Of a stretch of DNA of 64,000 nt, positions 41,167 to 49,494 are shown in pieces. The notes below the pieces were generated by a model. It was not told the DNA's origin and did no database searches. It was given only the letters and a program-made list of their open reading frames with translations. The position numbers and the translations under genes are program-made. Origin of the DNA: Bacillus altitudinis 41KF2b (GTDB lineage: Bacteria > Bacillota > Bacilli > Bacillales > Bacillaceae); the NCBI RefSeq assembly GCF_000691145.1, contig NZ_ASJC01000005.1:62001-126000 (forward strand), written 5' to 3'. Positions within the stretch are counted from its first letter, which is position 1, and every line of letters begins with the position of its first letter.

Positions 41167-41469
41167 TTATCTCTTATAGACCGGAAACTTGTATGTGCTG
41201 CCTGCCCGAATTTCGTTCGCTTTGACGCCTTGATTCAGTGCTTCAAAGTCTTCGATCACTTCATCTAATGGCTTACTTGTATGTACGATAGAGACGACGG
41301 TTTGACCTTGTTTAACAGTGACAGTTTTATATGCCTGTTTTTCAGCTGTTTGAAAGGCGCTGGCGGGAACAGCAGGGCCTTCCTGAACGGGGATCGTTCC
41401 ATTTTTCAAATCAAAAAAGATAATAAAGAGGACAAACAAACTGACTAGTAAAAAAATAATTCGCCGCAT
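41167..41469 (-). CDS. yqfZ: LysM-domain small protein YqfZ
   Basis: 100 residues: an N-terminal membrane anchor or signal (about 5-22) and one C-terminal LysM fold (YKTVTVKQGQTVVSIVHT ... NEIRAGSTYKFPVY), which binds peptidoglycan. B. subtilis yqfZ is a sporulation-period gene. The frame starts at GTG 41478, but GGTGAG there acts as ribosome site for ATG 41469. It is a short gene behind ispG in the same direction, with about 106 bp between. Confidence 0.82.
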   Translation of the reverse strand: MRRIIFLLVSLFVLFIIFFDLKNGTIPVQEGPAVPASAFQTAEKQAYKTVTVKQGQTVVSIVHTSKPLDEVIEDFEALNQGVKANEIRAGSTYKFPVYKR

Positions 41470-41654
41470 TTTACTCACCGCTTTTAAGAGTTTACTTCAG
41501 TGTATGCATGTCCTGAGTTGATAGAACCAAAAAGAGTGAAAAAGCTAGGGAAGGGTGGTTCTAGTGAGTTCTATTATGACTTGTAATCGGAAAAATCTTT
41601 GATAAGCCTAAGCCCTTTCTTTATTATGATAAAATAAAAAAAGGGGGAGAGTAT

Positions 41655-42200
41655 ATGAAGAAAATCAGTCAGAATATATATGTAAGAACACTAACAGAAA
41701 GTGATGCAGAAGCTCTATTAACACTTGAACGAGAGAATCGCACTTATTTTCAGCAATTTACACCTTTGGTTCAGGATGATTTTTTTACTGTACCTCGTCA
41801 AAAGGAACGGATTAACCGCAGTATGCAAAGGCGTGCAAAAGATGAAGCCTATATGCACGGTATTTTCTTAAATGAAACAGATGCATTAATTGGAACGATC
41901 TCACTCCATTCTGTTGAAAGAGGACCGATTCAAGGGGCTTTGCTTGGATATGTGCTTGATGAAAGGCAAGGCGGGAAGGGGTATATGACAGAGGCGATTC
42001 GTTTGATTATCGATTATGCCTTTTATGAATTGTACCTTCACCGCATTGAGGCTGGCGTAAAACCATCTAACATTGGTTCCATTCGTGTGCTTGAGAAGAC
42101 AGGGTTTGAAAATGAGGGACTTCATCGTAAAAAAGTAAAGATCAATGATAAGTGGGAGGATCACTATATGTTTGCGATCATCCATCCAGATGAGTCATAG
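41655..42200 (+). CDS. GNAT acetyltransferase, RimJ/RimL type
   Basis: 181 residues with the GNAT fold: IYVRTLTESDAEALL at the start, LGYVLDERQGGKGYMTEAIRL (acetyl-CoA motif A, Q-G-G-K-G-Y) and NIGSIRVLEKTGFENEG (motif B). The RimJ subgroup acetylates protein N-termini or small molecules; the substrate is unknown. ATG 41655 follows AAGGGGGAG, and a GATAAAAT -10 sequence lies just upstream. It occupies the place of yqgA in B. subtilis. Confidence 0.88.
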   Translation: MKKISQNIYVRTLTESDAEALLTLERENRTYFQQFTPLVQDDFFTVPRQKERINRSMQRRAKDEAYMHGIFLNETDALIGTISLHSVERGPIQGALLGYVLDERQGGKGYMTEAIRLIIDYAFYELYLHRIEAGVKPSNIGSIRVLEKTGFENEGLHRKKVKINDKWEDHYMFAIIHPDES

Positions 42201-42215
42201 GGTCAAGACAAATAA

Positions 42216-42242
42216 AAAAAGCTCCCTAAAATGAGGGAACTT
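42216..42242 (+). terminator. Terminator-like hairpin before repeat copy 1
   Basis: AAGCTCCC and GGGAACTT (about 42220-42242) form a stem with an A-run before and no T-run after; repeat copy 1 begins 2 bp later. Nearly the same hairpin is found again at 42420-42441. Confidence 0.55.
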
Positions 42243-42243
42243 A

Positions 42244-42417
42244 CAGCGTGTAGGCAAACCATCGCATTCTTTGTCAGTCCTGCGCGCTGGTACTCACGAA
42301 TGACAAATTCGCTCCGTCAAAGTAGCTGTCCTTCCTAGAATGCAAAGGTTTTCTATCACGCTGAAAAGAAGACAAAGGGCTAAAATCAACAACATTTTAG
42401 CCCTTTGTCAACAATCT
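42244..42417 (+). repeat. Structured interspersed repeat, copy 1
   Basis: 174 bp, matched by 62084-62258. It begins CAGCGTG (42244-42250), whose complement CACGCTG is at 42357-42363; inside, GCATTCT near 42264-42270 can pair with AGAATGC near 42337-42343. A second module is a perfect 16-bp inverted repeat, GACAAAGGGCTAAAAT (42371-42386) with ATTTTAGCCCTTTGTC (42394-42409), loop CAACAAC, ending in AACAATCT. No open frame. Structure suggests RNA or a mobile non-autonomous element; no transposase is nearby. Confidence 0.85.
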
Positions 42418-42419
42418 GA

Positions 42420-42450
42420 AAGCTCCCCAAAATGAGGGAGCTTATTTTTT
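42420..42450. terminator. Terminator between repeat copy 1 and yqgB
   Basis: AAGCTCCC (about 42420-42427) and GGGAGCTT (about 42434-42441) form a stem followed by ATTTTTTT. It reads as a rightward terminator; yqgB converges on it from the other side. Confidence 0.8.
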
Positions 42451-43194
42451 TGCAGGTATTTCTTTAATGACAAGATATAAGAAAATAAAGTTAATCACCC
42501 AATTTAATAAAAATGAGTTCGCAACCGGCGTGTTTAATGCACTCATGATGGCGAAAAAGACGGTTGTTAATGTGAGTGAATAGGCAGAGAGCTTCCAAAG
42601 CATTTGAAAGGACAGCTCTTTTTGCTGCATTCGTTTAATAAATGTGCCAAGCATGGCTAGGAATGTTGCGCTGATGAACATGAGAGCAGCAGTAGATAGG
42701 TACAGCAGGACACAAATGACAGGGATAATGATCGCTTGATTCTGGTTTGTGACGCTGGCAAGTTCATCTTTTGTGAGTGTTCCGCCAAGCAGCTGGTATG
42801 GAATATCTGTCATTTGTCCATCAATGGCAATCACTGCTTTTTCTTTCAATAACGCAATGGCTGTTTGTTTTGACTCAAGCTCACTTGATTTTATTTTTTC
42901 AGCGGGATCAAAGATAATCGTGATGCCGTTTTCTTCTTTTTCTATCGGCGTGCTTTGGACCGCTTGAAGCGTTCCTTTTTCAATGGAAAAGTCGGGTAAA
43001 TCTTTTTTAATCACATGCTGAAATCCTGACATCGCATTTGAAATCTCTTGGCTCATATGATAGCCCTGGGGGACAGCTGCGATGATCGAAAGGATAAAGA
43101 TGAATAAAATGGCCTTTCCAATCCCAGTAAAACGTGCTCTGGCAATATCTTTTGGTGAATAAATTCCTTTTAACAATAAACTAAATACGTTCAA
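42442..43194 (-). CDS. yqgB: DUF1189 membrane protein YqgB
   Basis: 250 residues with about five membrane helices: one near 25-45, then a soluble extracytoplasmic stretch (about 50-150) and three or four helices from about 155 to the end. It starts with LLKGIYSPKDIARARFTGIGKA, typical of DUF1189. Function unknown. The frame begins with GTG 43203, but AGGAAGTGA at that position suits the TTG at 43194 and gives the MNVF start of relatives. Confidence 0.8.
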   Translation of the reverse strand: MNVFSLLLKGIYSPKDIARARFTGIGKAILFIFILSIIAAVPQGYHMSQEISNAMSGFQHVIKKDLPDFSIEKGTLQAVQSTPIEKEENGITIIFDPAEKIKSSELESKQTAIALLKEKAVIAIDGQMTDIPYQLLGGTLTKDELASVTNQNQAIIIPVICVLLYLSTAALMFISATFLAMLGTFIKRMQQKELSFQMLWKLSAYSLTLTTVFFAIMSALNTPVANSFLLNWVINFIFLYLVIKEIPAKK

Positions 43195-43337
43195 CCGATT
43201 CACTTCCTACATTCTTTTCTATTTCTCACATTGTATCAATGTCTATCCATCCAGTACAAGTACGGCCTTCATTGCTGGTTAAGATAGAAGGAATGAGGCA
43301 TAATGTATACAGCATATAAAAAGGAGGCGGCTGCGGA

Positions 43338-43823
43338 TTGGACGTGCTATATTGGGTTTTGATCGGCTGTGCATTTATCATTGCGTTTGTGGGACTTGTC
43401 TATCCAATCATTCCTAGTGTGGTTTTCATGGTTCTTGGGTTTATTTTATATGGGCTCTTTTTTAGCTTTGAGAAATTGACGCTCACCTTTTGGCTCATTC
43501 AAGCCATGTTTACAGCTGTGTTATTTGCCGCGGATTATGTCTCCAATTTGATTGGGGTGAAACGCTTTGGTGGCAGCCGGGCGGCCATTTGGGGAAGTAC
43601 CATTGGGCTTTTAGCCGGTCCTTTTGTGATTCCGATTGCTGGAATTATCATTGGTCCATTTATCGGCAGTGTCATCGCAGAGCTGCTCGTTCATCAAAAA
43701 GATCTGAAGACAAGTGTGAAAGTGGGGCTTGGCTCATTAATTGGTTTTGTGTCAGGCGTATTTGCAAAAGGGTTGATTCAAGCACTGATGCTGGGAATCT
43801 TTTTGTTTTATGTGCTTCGCTAA
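43338..43823 (+). CDS. yqgC: DUF456 membrane protein YqgC
   Basis: 161 residues, four to five membrane helices, Gly-rich: [62 protein letters not shown]456 family, function unknown. TTG 43338 follows AAAGGAGGCGG. Precedes sodA as in B. subtilis, with 183 bp between. Confidence 0.85.
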   Translation: MDVLYWVLIGCAFIIAFVGLVYPIIPSVVFMVLGFILYGLFFSFEKLTLTFWLIQAMFTAVLFAADYVSNLIGVKRFGGSRAAIWGSTIGLLAGPFVIPIAGIIIGPFIGSVIAELLVHQKDLKTSVKVGLGSLIGFVSGVFAKGLIQALMLGIFLFYVLR

Positions 43824-43836
43824 ATGGAAAATCGGT

Positions 43837-43861
43837 GTTTAACACTCTTTCAGAAGGGTTA
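43837..43861 (+). promoter_or_regulatory. Possible SigB-type promoter upstream of sodA
   Basis: GTTTAA (43837-43842) and GGGTTA (43856-43861) are 13 bp apart, resembling the general-stress consensus GTTTAA/GGGWAW with one mismatch. It lies 145 bp before sodA, at the end of yqgC. Confidence 0.35.
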
Positions 43862-44006
43862 AATACAAAATAAACACTGAAATGTTTCAGATCATGAGCA
43901 ATAACGTTGAAACAAGCCGTTTCTTTTGATACTCTTTGATTAGGGTGAATTGCTTGCTTACTAAGGAAGCATTTCAGTACATACATTTCTAAGGAGGAAT
44001 TTAACC

Positions 44007-44615
44007 ATGGCTTTTAAACTTCCAGAATTACCATATGCTTACGATGCATTAGAACCACATATCGACAAGGAAACAATGACGATTCACCACACAAAACACC
44101 ATAACACTTATGTAACAAACTTAAACAAAGCAATCGAAGGTGTATCAGCTCTTGAAGATCAATCAATTGAAGAGCTAGTGGCTAACTTGAACTCTGTGCC
44201 TGAAAACATTCGTACAGCTGTACGTAACAATGGCGGAGGACATGCGAACCACTCATTATTCTGGACGCTTCTTTCACCAAACGGTGGCGGCGCACCAACT
44301 GGTGAACTTGCAGATGCGATCGAAAAAGAATTAGGCGGATTTGAAAAATTCAAATCTGATTTCGCTGCAGCAGCTGCAGGACGCTTTGGTTCTGGTTGGG
44401 CATGGCTTGTTGTGAACAATGGCAAACTTGAAATCACAAGCACACCAAACCAAGATTCTCCTTTAACTGAAGGAAAAACACCAATCCTAGGACTAGACGT
44501 TTGGGAGCATGCTTACTACCTAAACTACCAAAACCGTCGTCCTGATTACATTTCAGCATTCTGGAATGTTGTGAACTGGGATGAAGTGGCTCGCCTTTAC
44601 AGCGAAGCTAAATAA
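44007..44615 (+). CDS. sodA: Superoxide dismutase (Mn)
   Basis: 202-residue Mn/Fe-type enzyme that dismutates superoxide in the cytoplasm. Metal ligands: first His in [13 protein letters not shown], second in [11 protein letters not shown], then Asp and His in [18 protein letters not shown]. The GGGHANHS and [12 protein letters not shown] context suits the Mn form. Strong AAGGAGGA site before ATG 44007; codon use looks like a highly expressed gene. A terminator follows. Confidence 0.97.
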   Translation: MAFKLPELPYAYDALEPHIDKETMTIHHTKHHNTYVTNLNKAIEGVSALEDQSIEELVANLNSVPENIRTAVRNNGGGHANHSLFWTLLSPNGGGAPTGELADAIEKELGGFEKFKSDFAAAAAGRFGSGWAWLVVNNGKLEITSTPNQDSPLTEGKTPILGLDVWEHAYYLNYQNRRPDYISAFWNVVNWDEVARLYSEAK

Positions 44616-44628
44616 ATGATTTGATTTG

Positions 44629-44666
44629 AAAAGACCTGCTTCTCTCTGAGAGCGGGTCTTTTTATA
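44629..44666 (+). terminator. Terminator after sodA
   Basis: AAGACC (44631-44636) and GGTCTT (44655-44660) with GCTTCTC/GAGAGC inside form a long stem followed by TTTT. Confidence 0.88.
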
Positions 44667-44738
44667 TTTTCCCTCCTTTTTTTACATATCTGCCTTTTGA
44701 TGAGACAGACTATTGTGTAGAAAAGGAGAATGAATGAT

Positions 44739-46025
44739 ATGAGCAGATTAAAGAAAATGTTCGGGGACATGGATGTCACAAGAGATTTATTGCTCCTCCT
44801 CACGATTGGCGGATTATACGCACTTGCGATTGCGCTTTCGAATACGTTTGTGAACGTGTATTTATGGAAACAGTCTGGGCGATTTACAGACCTTGCGATT
44901 TATAACTTGGCGATTGTTGTCCTTCAGCCCATTACCTTTTTATTTGCTGGACGGCTCGCTAAAAAAATAGATCGTGCATTTGTCCTTCGTTTCGGTGTCA
45001 TCTTCTTAGCCGCTTTTTACTTAATTGTTCTCATGGCAGGAGAGCAAGCGGCAGCTCGGCTCGTGTTATTAGGCAGTGTGCTTGGAATCGGCTATGGTTT
45101 TTACTGGCTTGCCTTTAACGTGCTCACTTTTGAGATTACTGAACCTGAAACAAGGGATTTCTTTAATGGATTTTTAGGAGTGCTTACCTCTACAGCCGGT
45201 ATGATCGGGCCGCTCATTGCAGGAATTGTGATTTCTCAATTAACGGATGATACAGGCTATACAGTGATTTTCACTTTATCGCTTTTTTTGTTTTCACTAG
45301 CGGTTGTGATGAGTTTTTTCCTCAAGAGGAGACAATCAAAAGGAAAATTTATCATTAAGCAAATTTGGAAAGAGCGCCATGCGGACGAGAATTGGCGTAA
45401 GATCACAACTGCTCACTTTTTTCAGGGGCTCCGTGAAGGCGTGTTTGTCTTTTTAATCAGTGTCTTTGTGTTTATTGCAACAAACAGTGAGCTTGCTTTA
45501 GGCACATTTGGTCTAGTCAATTCAGGTGTTGCCTTTTTTGCCTATTTTTTTGCTACTCGTTTGATTAAGAAAAAATGGCGCAAAAAAGCGATTATGTTTG
45601 GCGGGCTTATTTTATACGGCGCTTTATTTTTAATCGTCTTTCACTTGTCCTATGTATCACTGCTTATGTACGCTGTAGCCATTGCGATCGGCTACCCGCT
45701 TCTGCTAGTTCCGTATGTCTCTTTAACTTACGATGTCATCGGTCATGCTAGATATGCAAGAAAAGCCCGAATTGAATATATTGTCGTCAGAGAACTATTT
45801 TTAAATGCCGGGCGTATTTGTTCGATTGTCTTTTTTCTTTTATCTGTCACCTTACTGGGCGATCGGCTTGGGATTCCTGCTTCACTTGTCGTACTCGGAG
45901 CGGGGCACACCCTTATTTATTATTTTGTAAAGGACATTCATTTAAAAGAGAAAACAGCTGATATAGAAGAGGCTGACGGTCAAAAGCCTGTTTCTCAAAC
46001 GAACCTTATGAAGGGAGAAAGGTAA
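44739..46025 (+). CDS. yqgE: MFS transporter YqgE
   Basis: 428 residues with about twelve membrane helices; the MFS loop 2-3 signature is loosely seen as AGRLAKKIDRAFVLRFG. A long, charged cytoplasmic loop lies near residues 200-225 (KRRQSKGKFIIKQIWKE). Substrate unknown. AAGGAG at 44723-44728 fits ATG 44739; the ATG at 44730 is too close to it. Located between sodA and pbpA as in B. subtilis. Confidence 0.85.
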   Translation: MSRLKKMFGDMDVTRDLLLLLTIGGLYALAIALSNTFVNVYLWKQSGRFTDLAIYNLAIVVLQPITFLFAGRLAKKIDRAFVLRFGVIFLAAFYLIVLMAGEQAAARLVLLGSVLGIGYGFYWLAFNVLTFEITEPETRDFFNGFLGVLTSTAGMIGPLIAGIVISQLTDDTGYTVIFTLSLFLFSLAVVMSFFLKRRQSKGKFIIKQIWKERHADENWRKITTAHFFQGLREGVFVFLISVFVFIATNSELALGTFGLVNSGVAFFAYFFATRLIKKKWRKKAIMFGGLILYGALFLIVFHLSYVSLLMYAVAIAIGYPLLLVPYVSLTYDVIGHARYARKARIEYIVVRELFLNAGRICSIVFFLLSVTLLGDRLGIPASLVVLGAGHTLIYYFVKDIHLKEKTADIEEADGQKPVSQTNLMKGER

Positions 46026-46087
46026 AATTTCTTACCAATGGAACATCAAATTTCTAGATAAATGATAGAAAAACCGCTAAAATGATG

Positions 46088-46126
46088 ATGGCACCTTTTA
46101 TACACAAAAAGGGGTGCCATTTCTTT
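46088..46126 (+). terminator. Terminator between yqgE and pbpA
   Basis: ATGGCACC (46088-46095) and GGTGCCAT (46113-46120) form a stem, extended inward by CTTTT/AAAAGG pairing, followed by TTCTTTCTT. It overlaps the upstream open frame of pbpA, which supports the later start. Confidence 0.8.
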
Positions 46127-46147
46127 CTTGATAGAAAAGGTGATGTG

Positions 46148-48283
46148 ATGAGAAACAAGAAAAACAAAAAAGACGCGAAGGAAGGGCGCAAAACACTTCC
46201 GATCCGGCTGAATTTATTATTTTTAGCTGCGTTTATTATTTTTACCGGTGTTGTGGTCAGACTCGGTTTTGTGCAGATTGTGAATGGAGAAGATTATAAA
46301 AAGCAGGCAGAAAAACAAGAAGACGTAAATGTCAGCTCATCTGCTCCGCGCGGAAAAATTTATGATCGAAACTATAACACGATTGTCAGCAATAAAGCGC
46401 TAAATGCCATTACATATACGAGAACCTCGACGACTTCACAAGAAGAGCGGCTCAAAGTGGCAACAAAATTAGCAGATATGATTCATGTAAGTACGAAGAA
46501 AATCACAGATCGTGATAAAAAAGATTTCTGGATCTTAACCCATCCGAATGAAGCGAAAAAGCTTGTTCAAAAAGAAGCCGATTTAAAGGGTGACGAAAAG
46601 GTCTCTGATGATAAACTATACGAGCTCCAGCTAAAACGCATCACAGACAAGGAATTAAATCAACTGACGAAAAAAGATTTGCAAGTGCTTGCGATTAAAA
46701 GACAAATGGATGCAGGCTATGCACTTACGCCTCAATTCATTAAAAACGAAGATGTTAAACCAAGTGAAATTGCTTACGTCTCTGAGCATTTGGACGAGCT
46801 GCCAGGTGTAGATGTCACAACAGACTGGTCACGCAGCTATCCTTATAAAGGACTGCTCCGCAGTATGCTCGGCAGTGTGTCTTCAAGTGATGAAGGTCTT
46901 CCGTCGTCACTGCTTGAACATTATCTATCACTCGGCTACAGCCGAAATGATCGTGTAGGAAAAAGCTATCTTGAATATCAATATGAAGATGTCCTGCAAG
47001 GTCAAAAAGAAAAAGAACAAAGTACAACGGATAAAGAAGGCAATGTCACAAGCTCTAAAGTGTTAACAGAAGGAAAGAGCGGAAAAGACCTTGTGCTGAC
47101 GATTGATATTCAGCTGCAAAAAGCGGTGGAAAAAATCATCGAAAAGAACTTGAAAAGTGCGAAGCAAAGAGGCGGCACAGAACTTCTTGATCGTGCGTTT
47201 GTTGTCATGATGGACCCGAGAAATGGGGAAGTGCTCTCGATTGCGGGTAAACAGATTACCAATAAGAATGGGACATACAAATTTGATGACTATGCACTAG
47301 GAACGATGACATCATCATATGCGATGGGATCAGCAGTAAAAGGGGCAACGGTACTGACAGGTTATAAAACAGGCGTCCTTCACATTGGAAGCACCCAATA
47401 CGATGAACCGCTCTATATCGCTCAGTCACCGCCGAAAAAATCCTATCAAAATATGGGACTCATTAATGATTTAACCGCACTAGAACGTTCATCAAACGTG
47501 TATATGTTTAAAACAGCGATTGCAATTGGGAAAGGGGAATATCGTAAGAATCAGCCGCTCCCAATTGATACAAAGGCGTTTGATACGTTCCGTTACAATT
47601 TTAGTAAATTTGGTCTTGGAGTGGAGACAGGTATTGACCTGCCAAACGAAGCAACTGGCTATCGTGGAACGTCTACACAATCCGGTCTTTTACTTGACTA
47701 TGCGATTGGACAATATGACACGTTTACACCGCTGCAAATGGCGCAATACGTTTCAACGATTGCCAATGGCGGCTATCGTTTACGTCCTCAGCTCGTAAAA
47801 GAAGTGAGAGAGCCAGATCCGCAAAGAGGCATTGGGGCTGTAACAGAGTCCGTCAAGCCGGATGTACTGAATAAGCTCGATATGACAAGTGATGAGATCA
47901 AACGCGTACAGCAAGGATTCAAGCTTGTGATGCAGAACCCAAGAGGGACAGCATATTCGAACTTTGGCAACAAAAAATACAATCCAGCTGGCAAAACAGG
48001 GACCGCTCAATCATTCTATGACGGCCCGATTAAAAGCAAACGCGGCACACCGACGTATAACACAACACTTGTTGCGTATGCGCCTGCTGATAATCCAGAA
48101 GTAGCGATTTCAGTTGTCGTGCCTTGGGTGTATCAAGATTACAACCAGCGCTATCCGATTACAAATGATATTGGTGAACAAGTATTAGACAAGTACTTTG
48201 AACTGAAATCAAAACAGGAAAGCAATGATACACAAGCGAAGAACAAAAACAAAATTGAAAATGAAGCAGAAACAAATAACTAG
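46148..48283 (+). CDS. pbpA: Penicillin-binding protein 2A (transpeptidase)
   Basis: 711-residue class B PBP for lateral-wall elongation. Cytoplasmic basic tip, one membrane helix (about 22-40), dimerisation domain, then the transpeptidase: S395-x-x-K398 in GSAVKG, SSN in ERSSNVYMFK, and KTG in AGKTGTAQSF. ATG 46148 follows AAAAGGTGATG; the frame from 46082 includes a terminator hairpin. A low-complexity Lys/Asn tail ends it. Followed by a terminator and the pst operon. Confidence 0.94.
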   Translation: MRNKKNKKDAKEGRKTLPIRLNLLFLAAFIIFTGVVVRLGFVQIVNGEDYKKQAEKQEDVNVSSSAPRGKIYDRNYNTIVSNKALNAITYTRTSTTSQEERLKVATKLADMIHVSTKKITDRDKKDFWILTHPNEAKKLVQKEADLKGDEKVSDDKLYELQLKRITDKELNQLTKKDLQVLAIKRQMDAGYALTPQFIKNEDVKPSEIAYVSEHLDELPGVDVTTDWSRSYPYKGLLRSMLGSVSSSDEGLPSSLLEHYLSLGYSRNDRVGKSYLEYQYEDVLQGQKEKEQSTTDKEGNVTSSKVLTEGKSGKDLVLTIDIQLQKAVEKIIEKNLKSAKQRGGTELLDRAFVVMMDPRNGEVLSIAGKQITNKNGTYKFDDYALGTMTSSYAMGSAVKGATVLTGYKTGVLHIGSTQYDEPLYIAQSPPKKSYQNMGLINDLTALERSSNVYMFKTAIAIGKGEYRKNQPLPIDTKAFDTFRYNFSKFGLGVETGIDLPNEATGYRGTSTQSGLLLDYAIGQYDTFTPLQMAQYVSTIANGGYRLRPQLVKEVREPDPQRGIGAVTESVKPDVLNKLDMTSDEIKRVQQGFKLVMQNPRGTAYSNFGNKKYNPAGKTGTAQSFYDGPIKSKRGTPTYNTTLVAYAPADNPEVAISVVVPWVYQDYNQRYPITNDIGEQVLDKYFELKSKQESNDTQAKNKNKIENEAETNN

Positions 48284-48296
48284 ACCTATTCTAGGT

Positions 48297-48328
48297 AAAA
48301 ACGCTCACTTTTTGTGGGCGTTTTTTTA
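48297..48328 (+). terminator. Terminator after pbpA
   Basis: AAAAACGCTCAC (48297-48308) and GTGGGCGTTTTT (48314-48325) form a stem (one G-T pair) followed by T residues. Confidence 0.92.
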
Positions 48329-48387
48329 TATTTTCTTCAAACTTTTCGATATAAATTGACAAAAATCATAAAAAACCCCGCAATTTC

Positions 48388-48432
48388 TCTACAAATCTTC
48401 GACATTTACAAAACCTTAACATTCCATTTAAA
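48388..48432 (+). promoter_or_regulatory. PhoP-box array of the pst operon
   Basis: Five TTAACA-like hexamers: TCTACA (48388), TCGACA (48399), then TTTACA (48405), TTAACA (48416) and TTTAAA (48427), with 5-bp gaps within each group (11-bp period). A -10-like TTTAAT is at 48451-48456. This matches the direct-repeat PhoP sites of phosphate-starvation genes, including B. subtilis pstS. Confidence 0.85.
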
Positions 48433-48497
48433 CGAAATTAATAAAGAACCTTTAATGTATTACTCGTAGGACAAATTATTCAGGGGGTATTCTTGAA

Positions 48498-49415
48498 ATG
48501 AAAAAGAACAAATTATGGCTGCTTACTTTCCTTACTATCGCATTGTTAGCATTCGTCACAGCATGCGGAAACAGCAGCTCAAGCGGAGATTCAAAAGACA
48601 GTAAAGGAAATGCTTCAAACAAAGATGAGGCATCAGGTTCCATTACCATCTCAGGATCATCTGCGATGCAGCCTTTAGTTCTTGCGGCAGCAGAAAAATT
48701 CATGGATAAACATCCAAAAGCCGATATTCAAGTACAAGCCGGCGGTTCAGGAACAGGACTTTCTCAAGTATCAGAAGGATCTGTACAAATTGGGAACTCA
48801 GATGTATTCGCAGAAGAGAAAGACGGAATCGACGCAAAAGCTTTAAAAGACCACAAAGTAGCAGTTGTTGGAATGGCCGCAGCTGTTAACCCTGAAGTTG
48901 GTGTCAAAGACATCACAAAGGACGAATTGAAAAAAATCTTCACTGGTAAAATCAAAAACTGGAAAGAGCTTGGCGGGAAAGACCAAAAAATCACACTTGT
49001 GAACAGACCAGACTCATCAGGAACTCGTGCAACATTTGTGAAATATGCACTTGACGGCGCGACACCTGCAGAAGGAATCACAGAGGATTCTTCAAACACA
49101 GTGAAAAAGTTGATTGCAGAAACACCAGGTGCGATTGGGTATCTAGCATTCTCTTATTTAACAGATGACAAAATTACACCGCTTAGCATTGATGGTGTGA
49201 AACCAGAAGAAAGCAATGTAGAAAGCGGTAAATATACAATTTGGGCATACGAGCACTCTTATACAAAAGGTGAGCCAGACGGTTTAGCAAAACAATTTTT
49301 AGATTACTTGATGAGTGACGAAGTACAAAAAGAAATCGTGAAAGACCAAGGCTACATCTCAGTCTCTAATATGAAAGTAGAAAGAGACGCAACAGGCAAA
49401 CAAACAGATAAGTAA
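48498..49415 (+). CDS. pstS: Phosphate ABC transporter, substrate-binding lipoprotein
   Basis: 305 residues. Signal peptide with lipobox VTAC; the lipid-modified cysteine is C23, followed by a Ser/Gly/Lys-rich spacer. The phosphate site is shown by ISGSSAMQPL, QAGGSGTGL and NRPDSSGTRATF. It is anchored to the outer membrane face and captures phosphate for PstCA. ATG 48498 follows CAGGGGGT. Expected to be strongly induced by PhoPR on phosphate limitation; the hairpin after it probably makes it more abundant than the rest. Confidence 0.96.
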   Translation: MKKNKLWLLTFLTIALLAFVTACGNSSSSGDSKDSKGNASNKDEASGSITISGSSAMQPLVLAAAEKFMDKHPKADIQVQAGGSGTGLSQVSEGSVQIGNSDVFAEEKDGIDAKALKDHKVAVVGMAAAVNPEVGVKDITKDELKKIFTGKIKNWKELGGKDQKITLVNRPDSSGTRATFVKYALDGATPAEGITEDSSNTVKKLIAETPGAIGYLAFSYLTDDKITPLSIDGVKPEESNVESGKYTIWAYEHSYTKGEPDGLAKQFLDYLMSDEVQKEIVKDQGYISVSNMKVERDATGKQTDK

Positions 49416-49435
49416 AAGGTCTTGAATTGATGATG

Positions 49436-49468
49436 AAGGAAAAGTGGAGCTTTTCACTTTTCCTTTTA
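49436..49468 (+). terminator. Intercistronic hairpin pstS-pstC
   Basis: AAGGAAAAGTG (49436-49446) and CACTTTTCCTT (49455-49465) form a perfect 11-bp stem with a short T tract (TT then ATG). Either a partial terminator or an RNA processing/stability element, keeping the binding protein in excess over the permease. Confidence 0.75.
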
Positions 49469-49494
49469 TGACATTCATAGGAGTGTAGAAAAAG

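Noticed and set aside
43490-43873. 127-codon alternative plus-strand frame within yqgC
   Set aside because: Overlaps the DUF456 membrane protein, which has the proper hydrophobic pattern; this frame is Trp/Cys-rich and lacks a start site.
46082-46147. pbpA starting at ATG 46082
   Set aside because: The 22 extra codons include a terminator hairpin, and a strong ribosome site precedes ATG 46148.
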